Assembly: GCA_019420505.1 (NCBI GenBank)
Contig: JAHZHC010000002.1
Location: forward strand, 181,135-193,966
DNA: 12,832 bases
Direction: 5' to 3'
From: Ruminococcus sp.
GTDB taxonomy: Bacteria > Bacillota > Clostridia > Oscillospirales > Ruminococcaceae
Position numbers and translations under genes: made by a program. The notes under the pieces are model-generated. The model searched no databases, was not told the origin of the DNA, and saw only the letters and a program-made list of their open reading frames with translations. Positions 1 through 6,688 of this stretch are shown in pieces. Numbering within the stretch: position 1 is the stretch's first letter; each line of letters opens with the position of its first letter.

Positions 1-43
1 TATCAAATATGACTGGCGAGAATTGCGCCGTCTGCGCTAAGAC
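1..43 (-). repeat. Dispersed repeat, copy A (after fabG)
   Basis: Read on the minus strand this begins GTCTTAGCGCAGAC directly after the fabG TAG stop. Its first 22 bases (22-43) match the 22 bases after the tRNA-Pro CCA (9852-9873) with one difference. Two small hairpins are visible: GTCT/AGAC with a 6-base loop, then GGCG/CGCC with a 7-base loop. The tail (1-21) does not match the second copy and the element may continue past the window edge. No U-tract is visible, so I do not call a terminator. Confidence 0.7.
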
Positions 44-778
44 CTACATGGATAGTCCGCCGCTGATTTCAATTACCTGTCCCGTTACATAGCTTGCATC
101 AGGTGACGCTAAGAACGAAACAACTCCTGCAATTTCTTCAACCTCTCCGTATCTCTTCATGGCTATCTGTGCAAGCATTGCGTCACGCTGTGCGTCTGTA
201 AGCTTGTCAGTCATTGGCGTTTTAATAAATCCCGGTGCAACCGCATTGCATGTTATTCCCCTTGACCCAAGCTCTTTGGCAACAGTCTTTGTCATTCCAA
301 TGATAGCAGCCTTTGTTGCAGAATAGTTCATCTGTCCCGGATTTCCATAAAGACCTGCAACTGATGCAAGATTTATAATTCTTCCAGAACGTTGACGCAT
401 CATAATGTTTCCAACAAATTTGCTCATGTTGAAAACACTCTTCTGATTTACAGCAACGACCATATCATATTGATCTTCCGACATTCTTGCCATCAGACCG
501 TCTCTTGTAATGCCTGCATTATTTACAAGCACATCAATAGTACCAAATCTATCCTTAACAGTCTTAACGGTTTCTTCGACCTGTGCATAGCTTGAAACAT
601 CGCAGATGAATTTTTCACATTCTACGCCCTCTGCTTTGATTTTGTCCATAATATCGTTATTCTCAAACATTGCTTCGCTTATGTCGTTAAGTGCAATATT
701 GTAGCCGTCCTTTGCAAGACGAAGTGCGATAGCCGCACCGATCCCTCTTGCAGAGCCTGTTATTAATGCTGTTGCCAT
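44..778 (-). CDS. fabG: 3-oxoacyl-[ACP] reductase FabG
   Basis: NADPH-dependent reduction of 3-oxoacyl-ACP to 3-hydroxyacyl-ACP in the cytosolic type II fatty acid cycle. The 244-residue protein is a classical short-chain dehydrogenase of full length: nucleotide-binding TGSARGIG at residues 7-14, NNAG at 86-89, and the catalytic set Asn111, Ser139, Tyr152, Lys156 (YSATK). The open frame extends upstream to a GTG near 847, but I choose ATG at 778 because AAGGAGG lies 7 bases before it and the protein then starts at the Rossmann fold. It is the last visible gene of the leftward fab run, 100 bases after the phospholipase-like gene, so it has its own strong ribosome site but probably shares the transcript. 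The dispersed repeat begins right after its stop. The specific FabG call, rather than another short-chain dehydrogenase, rests on the motif set and the fab context. Confidence 0.95.
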   Translation of the reverse strand: MATALITGSARGIGAAIALRLAKDGYNIALNDISEAMFENNDIMDKIKAEGVECEKFICDVSSYAQVEETVKTVKDRFGTIDVLVNNAGITRDGLMARMSEDQYDMVVAVNQKSVFNMSKFVGNIMMRQRSGRIINLASVAGLYGNPGQMNYSATKAAIIGMTKTVAKELGSRGITCNAVAPGFIKTPMTDKLTDAQRDAMLAQIAMKRYGEVEEIAGVVSFLASPDASYVTGQVIEISGGLSM

Positions 779-878
779 TTTAAATCCTCCTTGTTTTTTA
801 GAATGGAAAATACAGCTGCCTGTTTGAAGCAGCGGATTTTCCTCCACAGTAAGTTTAGAGAAGATAATCTCCTACATT

Positions 879-1562
879 TTAATATAAATTGTATTCTATT
901 AATCTGTCTGTAATTTTATTTGAAGCATATTCAATAAAATTAATTATGCTTTCGTAACTTATGTATTTCGGTGCTGTGTATTCTTTTTTATTGTCAAACA
1001 AGCTCCATGTAAGCCATCCCTTGCTGCTTGTAAGCTCACCTGCGGTAAGATAATCTTTCACCTCATAATCTTTAGCGCCCCACAAGGTATCCTTAGGGTT
1101 ATTTTTAAATGAATATTCCTGCGATAACCTGTTGTCAATGTTGTCTAAATCAGAAGAAATATTTAAGAAATAATCTCTGTCTGATTGCTTGATATTCAGT
1201 TTTTCCATTTCTTCGGTGAACTTCAACCTGATTGTTTCCATAAAAAGCTCGTCTGCAAGTAAATGTGTTAGATAACCACAGTATAGGTCAAATTCCTTAT
1301 CGCCCTTGATACAGTAGCGTTCAACAAACTCATCAAGACGTTTGTGGAAAAGTTCCTTGCTTTCATTGTTGAGAAAATCAGCGTCACGAATATCATCTCT
1401 CAGATGAGTGTGCTTTTTCATAGCTCTCACAAAGTTTTCTCTGGAATGTATGGAATCCGGAGCAATATTGCCCGAAAAGTATAAGGGAATATTTTGTATT
1501 TTTTCATCAAGGATATCAGCTATACTGTCTGCAATCGCTAAATGTGTTATTATACCTGCCAT
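879..1562 (-). CDS. Zinc-dependent phospholipase C-like protein
   Basis: 227 residues, no signal peptide or membrane segment. The pattern fits the zinc-dependent phospholipase C/S1-P1-like superfamily: N-terminal ITHLAIAD with His7, SGNIAPDS with Asp36, HTHLRDD with His51 and His53, and GYLTHLLADE with His100 and Asp104. These histidines and aspartates are the likely metal ligands. Members of this group are often annotated only as conserved hypothetical and the substrate is unknown. The lack of an export signal argues against a secreted toxin-like enzyme. The start ATG is 7 bases after the fabK stop, and the TAGGAG ribosome site includes the fabK TAG, so translation is likely coupled to fabK. 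Its place between fabK and fabG suggests, without proving, a lipid-related cytosolic role. An HD-like metal hydrolase fold is an alternative. The family call is fairly confident, the activity is not. Confidence 0.7.
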   Translation of the reverse strand: MAGIITHLAIADSIADILDEKIQNIPLYFSGNIAPDSIHSRENFVRAMKKHTHLRDDIRDADFLNNESKELFHKRLDEFVERYCIKGDKEFDLYCGYLTHLLADELFMETIRLKFTEEMEKLNIKQSDRDYFLNISSDLDNIDNRLSQEYSFKNNPKDTLWGAKDYEVKDYLTAGELTSSKGWLTWSLFDNKKEYTAPKYISYESIINFIEYASNKITDRLIEYNLY

Positions 1563-1569
1563 AAAACTC

Positions 1570-2508
1570 CTATTTGTTCAGTAATTCCTCAGCCTGTTTA
1601 AACATTTCCTCAATCATGTCTTTTGCCGGCTCAACCTTGTTTACCATTCCTGCAATAGCACCGCAAAGGAACGAACCCTCGTCAAGGTTTCCGTCCTGAA
1701 CGGCTTTTCTTAATGAACCAAGAGTTATTTCCTCAAACTCGTCAGGAGTAATAGAACCATTCATTTCTCCGCTTGCAAGCTTTTTAGAGAATTTAGTCTT
1801 AACGTTTCTGCAAGGGTGACCGGTTGATCGTCCTGTAACAATGCTGTCTGTGTCTTTTGCTTTTATAACAAGTTCCTTATATACGGGGTGGATCTGACAT
1901 TCTTCAGCCGCAAGGAAACGAGTGCCGAGCTGTACACCCTCAGCTCCAAGCATAAAGGACGCTGCAATTCCTCTTCCGTCTGCAATACCTCCTGCCGCAA
2001 TTACAGGAATGTCTAATGCATCAACAACCTGCGGAACAAGGCACATAGTTGTATTTTCACCTATGTGACCGCCCGATTCAGTACCTTCTGCAACAACAGC
2101 GTCAGCACCTGCACGTTCCATTCTCTTAGCAAGTGCTACCGATGGAATAACCGGAATAACCTTAATACCAGCCTCTTTCCATGCAGCCATGTATTTTCCG
2201 GGGTTTCCCGCACCTGTTGTAACAACAGGAACTCCCTCTTCAATAACAAGCTTAGCCAAATCCTCGGCGTTTGGACTCATAAGCATGATGTTTACTCCGA
2301 AAGGTTTGCCGTTTACCGCAGCTTTAGTCTTTCTTATCTGATCACGCAAATAATCAATAGGAGCAGAACCTCCTGCAATAAGACCTAATCCTCCCGCATT
2401 TGTTACAGCGGAAGCAAGTGTGCTTTCTGCAATCCAAGCCATACCGCCTTGAATTATAGGATATTTGATTCCCAAAAGTTCAGTAATTCTTGTCTTTGTA
2501 GTTGTCAT
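1570..2508 (-). CDS. fabK: Enoyl-[ACP] reductase II FabK (FMN)
   Basis: Flavin-dependent enoyl-ACP reductase carrying out the last reduction of each elongation cycle; FabK enzymes replace FabI in many Firmicutes and are known to be refractory to triclosan. The 312-residue protein has usual family length. Visible features: PIIQGGMAW at 17-25, the AGGLGLIAGG loop at 38-47, FGVNIML at 70-76, ESGGHIG at 144-150 with the conserved His148, and the C-terminal phosphate-binding part of the TIM barrel (AAGGIADGRG, then GVQLGTRFL). A 2-nitropropane dioxygenase is the related alternative, but the fabH/fabG context supports FabK. ATG at 2508 is preceded by AAAGGAG with good spacing. It starts 13 bases after the small upstream ORF, and its stop codon forms part of the ribosome site of the next gene. 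Confidence 0.93.
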   Translation of the reverse strand: MTTTKTRITELLGIKYPIIQGGMAWIAESTLASAVTNAGGLGLIAGGSAPIDYLRDQIRKTKAAVNGKPFGVNIMLMSPNAEDLAKLVIEEGVPVVTTGAGNPGKYMAAWKEAGIKVIPVIPSVALAKRMERAGADAVVAEGTESGGHIGENTTMCLVPQVVDALDIPVIAAGGIADGRGIAASFMLGAEGVQLGTRFLAAEECQIHPVYKELVIKAKDTDSIVTGRSTGHPCRNVKTKFSKKLASGEMNGSITPDEFEEITLGSLRKAVQDGNLDEGSFLCGAIAGMVNKVEPAKDMIEEMFKQAEELLNK

Positions 2509-2521
2509 ATAAATTACTCCT

Positions 2522-2782
2522 TTAATTTAATGTTGTCCAATAATATTCGTAAGCATCAATAGCATGATTGCCGACCATTATCTCTTTATATTCAGATACG
2601 CAAACTTCAACGCATTTATCTATAAGCTTTTTTGCTAAATCTGTTTTAAAATGTTTAGCCTGTTCATTTATTTTATCCTTAAAATCAGACTTCATATCAT
2701 TTATAAATTCTTCAATTTCAAAAGAAAAGATTTTATTTATTTTTTCGGATTTAAATCTATCTGGCTCAAATAAATCAAGCAA
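2522..2782 (-). CDS. Unrecognised small ORF, possibly a decayed gene
   Basis: I do not recognise this protein. With a TTG start it has 86 residues, is charged and probably helical (a Lys/Glu/Asp-rich stretch with EIEEFINDMKSDFKD), has a Cys-x3-Cys pair (DKCVEVC), and ends YEYYWTTLN. The TTG has no ribosome site. The same frame stays open upstream to 2857, adding 25 plausible residues (IDLIQELNTYPSEKEVG...) without ATG, GTG or TTG, and is closed by TGA at 2858-2860. The real start is therefore unclear: an ATT at 2857 behind AAGG, the TTG, or a lost 5' end. It lies between fabH and fabK, where acpP stands in many Firmicutes, but shows no acyl carrier DSL motif. A truncated remnant is as likely as a working gene. 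Confidence 0.45.
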   Translation of the reverse strand: MLDLFEPDRFKSEKINKIFSFEIEEFINDMKSDFKDKINEQAKHFKTDLAKKLIDKCVEVCVSEYKEIMVGNHAIDAYEYYWTTLN

Positions 2783-2877
2783 AGAATCTTGATTATTTAT
2801 AGCTTCACCAACTTCTTTTTCAGACGGATAAGTGTTTAATTCTTGAATTAAGTCAATTCAACCTTACCAATTAATTT

Positions 2878-3891
2878 TTAATATTCAAACACAACTCCGC
2901 CGTAAGTTAGTCCGCCTCCGAAGCCAACAAGGCAGACCTTATCGCCTCTCTTGATTCTTCCCTCTGCAACAGCGTCGCAGAAAGCTATAGGAATTGATGC
3001 CGAAGAAGTGTTACCGTAGCGGTCAATATAAACTATCATTTTATCCATGGAAATGCCGAGGTTTTTAGCCGCTGTTTCAATAATTCTCACGTTAGCCTGG
3101 TGAGGCACTATTGCGTCAAGTTCATCGGGAGAAATTCCGGCTTTTTTACATGCTTCAGCTACAGCATTAGGCATTGCCTTGGTTGCAAATTTATAAACCT
3201 CTTTTCCATCCTGGGTGAAGAAATAATCTTTCACCTGAGGCATATTCATATCAAATTCTTCTTTTTGCGTTCTGAAAACATTTTCGGATTTCAAGGCTCT
3301 TGATACTAAAAATTTAGCACCGTTTCCATCTGCTCCGAAATATGATGAATACAGCGTATTCTCTTGTTTTTCAAGTACGAAAGCCGCAGACCCGTCGCCA
3401 AAAAGAATACAGCTTGAACGGTCGGTATAGTCTACAAATTTTGAAAGCTCTTCTGCTGCGACAAGAAGAACGGTTTTTACAGCGTCATCGGACTGAAGGT
3501 ATCTCTTTGCCATATCAATACCGTAGTCAAATCCTGTGCAGGCACAGTTTATATCAATAGCCATGCATCCGATCGCACCGATTTCACGTTGGATCAAACA
3601 GGATAAGGAAGGAGTGAAGAAATCAGGAGTGCAGGTTGCGGCAATAATCAAATCGATCTCATCTGCATTTATGCCTGCGTCTTTAATAGCAGCCTCAGCA
3701 GCCATCGAGCCTAAATAATAATTAGGTTCGCCGTTTGTTATATGTCTTGTTTTTATGCCTGTTCTCTGAGTAATCCATTCATCGTTTGTGTCCACGATTT
3801 TTGCAAAGTCTTCATTCGTTGCAATAAGCTCAGGCACATATTTTCCGATTCCTTTAACTTTTATTCCTGTTTTCTTTGCCGTATGTTCCAC
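2878..3891 (-). CDS. fabH: 3-oxoacyl-[ACP] synthase III FabH
   Basis: Initiating condensation of an acyl-CoA primer with malonyl-ACP, the entry step of type II fatty acid synthesis. The 337-residue protein has the full thiolase-fold catalytic triad: Cys118 in NCACTGF, His264 in VPHQANVRI, Asn294 in RYGNTSSAS. WITQRTGIKTRH near residues 39-50 is the usual N-terminal signature. The start is GTG at 3891, with GGAGG 7 bases upstream; no ATG fits. It is the first gene of the leftward fab run. I see no convincing -35/-10 pair on its strand in 3892-4140; the AT-rich stretch around 3960-4050 contains only weak candidates. Family specificity (straight or branched primer) cannot be read from sequence alone. 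Confidence 0.95.
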   Translation of the reverse strand: MEHTAKKTGIKVKGIGKYVPELIATNEDFAKIVDTNDEWITQRTGIKTRHITNGEPNYYLGSMAAEAAIKDAGINADEIDLIIAATCTPDFFTPSLSCLIQREIGAIGCMAIDINCACTGFDYGIDMAKRYLQSDDAVKTVLLVAAEELSKFVDYTDRSSCILFGDGSAAFVLEKQENTLYSSYFGADGNGAKFLVSRALKSENVFRTQKEEFDMNMPQVKDYFFTQDGKEVYKFATKAMPNAVAEACKKAGISPDELDAIVPHQANVRIIETAAKNLGISMDKMIVYIDRYGNTSSASIPIAFCDAVAEGRIKRGDKVCLVGFGGGLTYGGVVFEY

Positions 3892-3939
3892 GACTTCCCC
3901 TCCAATTTATAAATAATTACTTAACATTTTTATATGTAG

Positions 3940-3968
3940 TTGTGAAAATATTTAAATTGTGTTATAAT
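3940..3968 (+). promoter_or_regulatory. Probable fabD promoter (sigma-A type)
   Basis: TTGTGA at 3940-3945, a 17-base spacer, and TATAAT at 3963-3968 preceded by TGT (an extended -10). Transcription would start near 3975, giving fabD an untranslated leader of about 210 bases. The site lies close to the fabH start, so the divergent promoters probably share regulation. Confidence 0.6.
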
Positions 3969-3981
3969 AAAAATACTTAAA

Positions 3982-4008
3982 TTTTCGGCTGTGATTTTCT
4001 TCCGAAAA
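3982..4008. other. Inverted repeat in the fabD leader
   Basis: TTTTCGG (3982-3988) and CCGAAAA (4002-4008) form a 7-bp stem with a 13-base loop just after the predicted fabD transcription start. No U-tract follows, so it is not a terminator by itself. It may be a leader hairpin or an operator for the divergent fabH/fabD region. Confidence 0.4.
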
Positions 4009-4113
4009 CTTACTCTAACCTTTTCTATTATAAACTTTTTTTATGGCTTCCTAAAGAACATTTTGTGAACAAGTTATATCCAACCATGATATTTTAAGAA
4101 ATTTTAATAATTG

Positions 4114-4123
4114 TTTTGTCGAA
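4114..4123 (+). promoter_or_regulatory. Spo0A-box-like site in the fabD leader
   Basis: TTTTGTCGAA contains the Spo0A core TGTCGAA (4117-4123). The identical 10 bases occur at 9235-9244 upstream of gpr. Here the site is about 140 bases downstream of the predicted fabD start, which would suit a roadblock or an undetected closer promoter. The match is by eye; binding is inferred. Confidence 0.4.
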
Positions 4124-4135
4124 TGGTAAAAAATC

Positions 4136-4147
4136 AGACATATGTCT
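4136..4147. promoter_or_regulatory. Perfect 12-bp palindrome upstream of fabD
   Basis: AGACATATGTCT is a perfect palindrome between the Spo0A-like site and the fabD ribosome site (AGGAG at 4171-4175). It resembles an operator half-site pair for a dimeric regulator, but I do not match it to FapR or FabT consensus sites. Confidence 0.35.
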
Positions 4148-4183
4148 AACAATAAAATAATTATAATAAAAGGAGTAAAAACT

Positions 4184-5107
4184 ATGGTAAAGAATATGTT
4201 TTTGTTTTCCGGACAAGGCTCTCAGTATGTTGGCATGGCAAAAGAACTGTGCGATAAGTATCCAGGCGCAAAAAGAATCTTTGAAACTGCAAATGAAATT
4301 CTTGGCTATGACCTTGCAGAAGTTACCTTTAACGGCCCGGCAGAGGAACTTAATAAAACCGTAAACTCTCAGCCTGCAATAATGGCCTGTTCATTGTGCG
4401 CTCTGGAAGCGGTAAAAGCTGAGGGTTTTGCTTTTGACGGCGTGGCAGGTCATTCTTTGGGTGAATATGCCGCTATGGTAGCGTCCGGCATACTTTCTTT
4501 AGATGATGGCTTTAAAGTAATAAAGGCGAGAGCAGAAGCAATGCAGAAAGCGGCCGAAGCCAATAAAGGTGCAATGTGCGCAATAATAGGTCTTTCAGCC
4601 GAAGAAATTGAAAAAACATGTGAAGAAATTGACGGATATGTTGTTCCTGTCAATTATAATTCGACCGTCCAGACGGTTATTGCAGGTGATGTTGACGCCG
4701 TTGATAAGGCAATAGAAGTATTTACAGATAAAAAAGCGAGATGCATGAAGCTCAATGTCGCTTCCGCATTTCATTCAAAGCTGATGCAGTCCGCTGCCGA
4801 TGAATTTTATGATAAAATTAAAACTGTTAAATTTAATGAACCAACAGTTGAATTTTATAGCAACGTATTGGGCGGAAAGCTTACTGATTTTTCGGACATG
4901 CCCGCATTACTTGCTAAGCATATAGTTTCTCCCGTAAAATTCACTTCCGAACTTACTCAAATGGATGCAGCAGGATATGAAAACTATATAGAGCTTGGTC
5001 CTAATAAAGTCCTTACCGGTCTTGTTAAGAAAACTCTTAAAGGCAGAAATGCCTTAAACGTTGAAAACATCAAGACTCTTGATAAGGCGCTTGAAGCATT
5101 GAAATAA
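4184..5107 (+). CDS. fabD: Malonyl-CoA:ACP transacylase FabD
   Basis: Transfers malonyl from CoA to acyl carrier protein, supplying the extender for FabH and FabF. The 307-residue protein matches the family length. GQGSQ lies at residues 10-14, the nucleophile Ser91 in GHSLGEYAA, Arg116 in KARAEAM binds the malonyl carboxylate in relatives, and His197 in SAFHS completes the dyad. The frame is open back to an ATG at 4142, but ATG at 4184 has AGGAG 8 bases upstream and puts the conserved FLFSGQGSQ strand right at the N terminus. fabD is transcribed away from the other fab genes and is followed after 17 bases by aroK, with no terminator between, so the two form an operon. The long leader carries candidate regulatory sites. 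Confidence 0.96.
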   Translation: MVKNMFLFSGQGSQYVGMAKELCDKYPGAKRIFETANEILGYDLAEVTFNGPAEELNKTVNSQPAIMACSLCALEAVKAEGFAFDGVAGHSLGEYAAMVASGILSLDDGFKVIKARAEAMQKAAEANKGAMCAIIGLSAEEIEKTCEEIDGYVVPVNYNSTVQTVIAGDVDAVDKAIEVFTDKKARCMKLNVASAFHSKLMQSAADEFYDKIKTVKFNEPTVEFYSNVLGGKLTDFSDMPALLAKHIVSPVKFTSELTQMDAAGYENYIELGPNKVLTGLVKKTLKGRNALNVENIKTLDKALEALK

Positions 5108-5124
5108 TTGAAAGGCTTTAAATT

Positions 5125-5643
5125 ATGCTGAATAAAAAGAATTGCGCTGTTTATCTTTGCGGCTTTATGGGCTGCGGAAAATCAACTGTCGGAAAACTGC
5201 TTGCAAAGAAGCTGGGGAAAAAATATACTGATCTTGATATATATATAGTTGAACAGGAGGGTATGAAAATCCCTGAAATTTTTGAGAAATACGGCGAAGC
5301 TTATTTCCGTAAAGCTGAAACTAAAGGACTTATAGAACTTGCTGAAGCCGGAGGAGTTGTTGCTACCGGAGGCGGAGCGCTGCTGTCTGAAGAAAACGGA
5401 GAAACGGCGAGAAAAGCCGGTCTTGTCATCTTTATTGATACAGCCTTTGAAACCTGTTATCAACGTATAAAAGGGGATAAAAACCGTCCGATAGCCTATA
5501 CTTCTACAAAAGAACAGCTAAAAGAGCGTTTTGACTTTCGACGTCCTTTGTATCTGAAAAATTCTCACTATGCTGTAAGCGGCAAAGGTAGCCCGCTTGC
5601 AATAGCCCAAAGGATTGTAGATATATACGAAAAAAATACATAA
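5125..5643 (+). CDS. aroK: Shikimate kinase
   Basis: ATP-dependent 3-phosphorylation of shikimate in the chorismate pathway; cytosolic. At 172 residues this is a complete monofunctional enzyme. Walker A GFMGCGKS at 13-20, shikimate ligands Asp36/Asp38 in TDLD and Arg62 in YFRKAE, the GGG loop at 82-84 (ATGGGAL), lid Arg121 in NRPI, and substrate-binding arginine at 139-140 (FRRPLY). ATG at 5125 follows AAAGG by 9 bases. It has no pathway link to fabD; the pairing is probably only transcriptional. No other aro gene is in view. It ends against a strong bidirectional terminator. Confidence 0.95.
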   Translation: MLNKKNCAVYLCGFMGCGKSTVGKLLAKKLGKKYTDLDIYIVEQEGMKIPEIFEKYGEAYFRKAETKGLIELAEAGGVVATGGGALLSEENGETARKAGLVIFIDTAFETCYQRIKGDKNRPIAYTSTKEQLKERFDFRRPLYLKNSHYAVSGKGSPLAIAQRIVDIYEKNT

Positions 5644-5644
5644 C

Positions 5645-5692
5645 ATATAAAAACGGACGAACTTCAATTTAAAAGTTCGTCCGTTTTTATAT
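5645..5692. terminator. Bidirectional terminator, 20-bp perfect stem
   Basis: Bases 5645-5664 and 5673-5692 are perfectly complementary, with an 8-base loop. The stem contains GC-rich ACGGACGAACTT flanked by A and T runs, so it can work for aroK rightward and for the zinc-ribbon gene leftward. It begins 2 bases after the aroK stop and ends 3 bases before the other gene's stop. Confidence 0.9.
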
Positions 5693-5694
5693 CA

Positions 5695-6465
5695 TCACTG
5701 TGATGAAATCTCATCTGTAATTATACTATCCGTCATGTCAGGCGTTATATTTCCGGCAAATTCGAAATTAAATATTTTCCATTTGCCGCTTACCTTTCCT
5801 ACAAAGCAATAGCATTGTTCGTCTTTGGTTCCTTTCTGACCTTTAAAAGTTTCAGTTAATGCAACAACATAAGCCTCTGAAATGTTCGGAACACTTCCGT
5901 ATTTCGCTTTATAGGAATCCATGCTATATTCTTCAAGTTCGGATATCTTGCCGAATTTAAACGAAACAGCAATATTATCACCGCAATCATCTTGATAAAC
6001 CGATATCAGTTTGTTCATGTATTCTTCTTTAGAACAGTTTGCTTCTTCAAGATCATTTTTTAGCTCTTCTTTGATTTCTGTCGGAAAACAATTTAGATAA
6101 TCATCAAACTCCCGATCATTTATTGCCTCAAAATAATCTTCAATAACATCTGTTTTTTTCCCAAATGAAAAAACTCCGCTGCTGATAAGGCCTGCAACTA
6201 TAATTGCAACAGCTGCTAAAGCAATAAAAATCAGGAGATTCTTATTTGACTTTGGATTCTGTGCTTTCGCTTTTTTCTCCGCAAGTTTTTCCCGTTGTTT
6301 GTCATAATACTTCTTTTTCTCATCATCAGTCATAAAGCGAACAGGCGTTGTGTTTTTTTTGTACTTTTCAGCTGCCTTTGTCTTTATATCTTTTTTTCCA
6401 TATCCGCAGTGATTACAATAATCACCGTCAAAATATTTTCCGCATGATTTGCAAATTTTGGACAT
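5695..6465 (-). CDS. Membrane-anchored zinc-ribbon protein
   Basis: Function unknown. The 256-residue protein starts with a zinc ribbon (Cys5-x2-Cys8 ... Cys17-x2-Cys20), continues with a Lys/Glu-rich, probably coiled-coil stretch (24-75), has one membrane segment (about 77-99) and an extracytoplasmic domain of about 155 residues. This layout is common in Firmicutes zinc-ribbon membrane proteins; the C-terminal part (VIEDYFEAIND near its start, GKWKIFNFEF near its end) resembles small NTF2-like or DUF4878-like domains, which is only an impression. I choose ATG at 6465 over GTG at 6474 because GAGG lies 8 bases before the ATG but overlaps the GTG. It is a single-gene unit with its own consensus promoter and a terminator on each side. 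Confidence 0.85.
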   Translation of the reverse strand: MSKICKSCGKYFDGDYCNHCGYGKKDIKTKAAEKYKKNTTPVRFMTDDEKKKYYDKQREKLAEKKAKAQNPKSNKNLLIFIALAAVAIIVAGLISSGVFSFGKKTDVIEDYFEAINDREFDDYLNCFPTEIKEELKNDLEEANCSKEEYMNKLISVYQDDCGDNIAVSFKFGKISELEEYSMDSYKAKYGSVPNISEAYVVALTETFKGQKGTKDEQCYCFVGKVSGKWKIFNFEFAGNITPDMTDSIITDEISSQ

Positions 6466-6595
6466 TGTCCGCACCTCTTAACAATAACAATATATTAAAT
6501 AAAAGATTGAATCCCGTTATTTAATTATAAACGGATGTCATTATGATTACATATGATCTTCTTTTAAAAGGAACACATTAGTCATAGTATAAATA

Positions 6596-6624
6596 ATTGT
6601 ATTATATTCTAACGTTTTTGTCAA
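6596..6624 (-). promoter_or_regulatory. Promoter of the zinc-ribbon gene
   Basis: On the minus strand TTGACA (6619-6624), a 17-base spacer and TACAAT (6596-6601). Start would be near 6589, leaving a leader of about 125 bases. Confidence 0.75.
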
Positions 6625-6632
6625 TCGGTTTA

Positions 6633-6673
6633 AATAAAAAATTCACCGCAGGAAATATTTTTCCTGCGGTGAA
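6633..6673 (-). terminator. Terminator of the solute-binding protein gene
   Basis: A perfect 14-bp stem (6642-6655 with 6660-6673; CACCGCAGG core) and a 4-base loop, followed on the minus strand by TTTTTTATTT. It is 15 bases after the stop codon. Confidence 0.92.
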
Positions 6674-6688
6674 GAGAATAACAATGAA

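Noticed and set aside
1..12. TATCAAAT at the left edge, like half of a FabT operator
   Set aside because: Only a half-site is visible at the window edge, it belongs to the repeat tail, and it lies downstream of fabG rather than before a gene in view.
779..847. Extension of fabG to an upstream GTG
   Set aside because: No ribosome site at the GTG, and AAGGAGG with correct spacing marks ATG 778, where the Rossmann fold begins.
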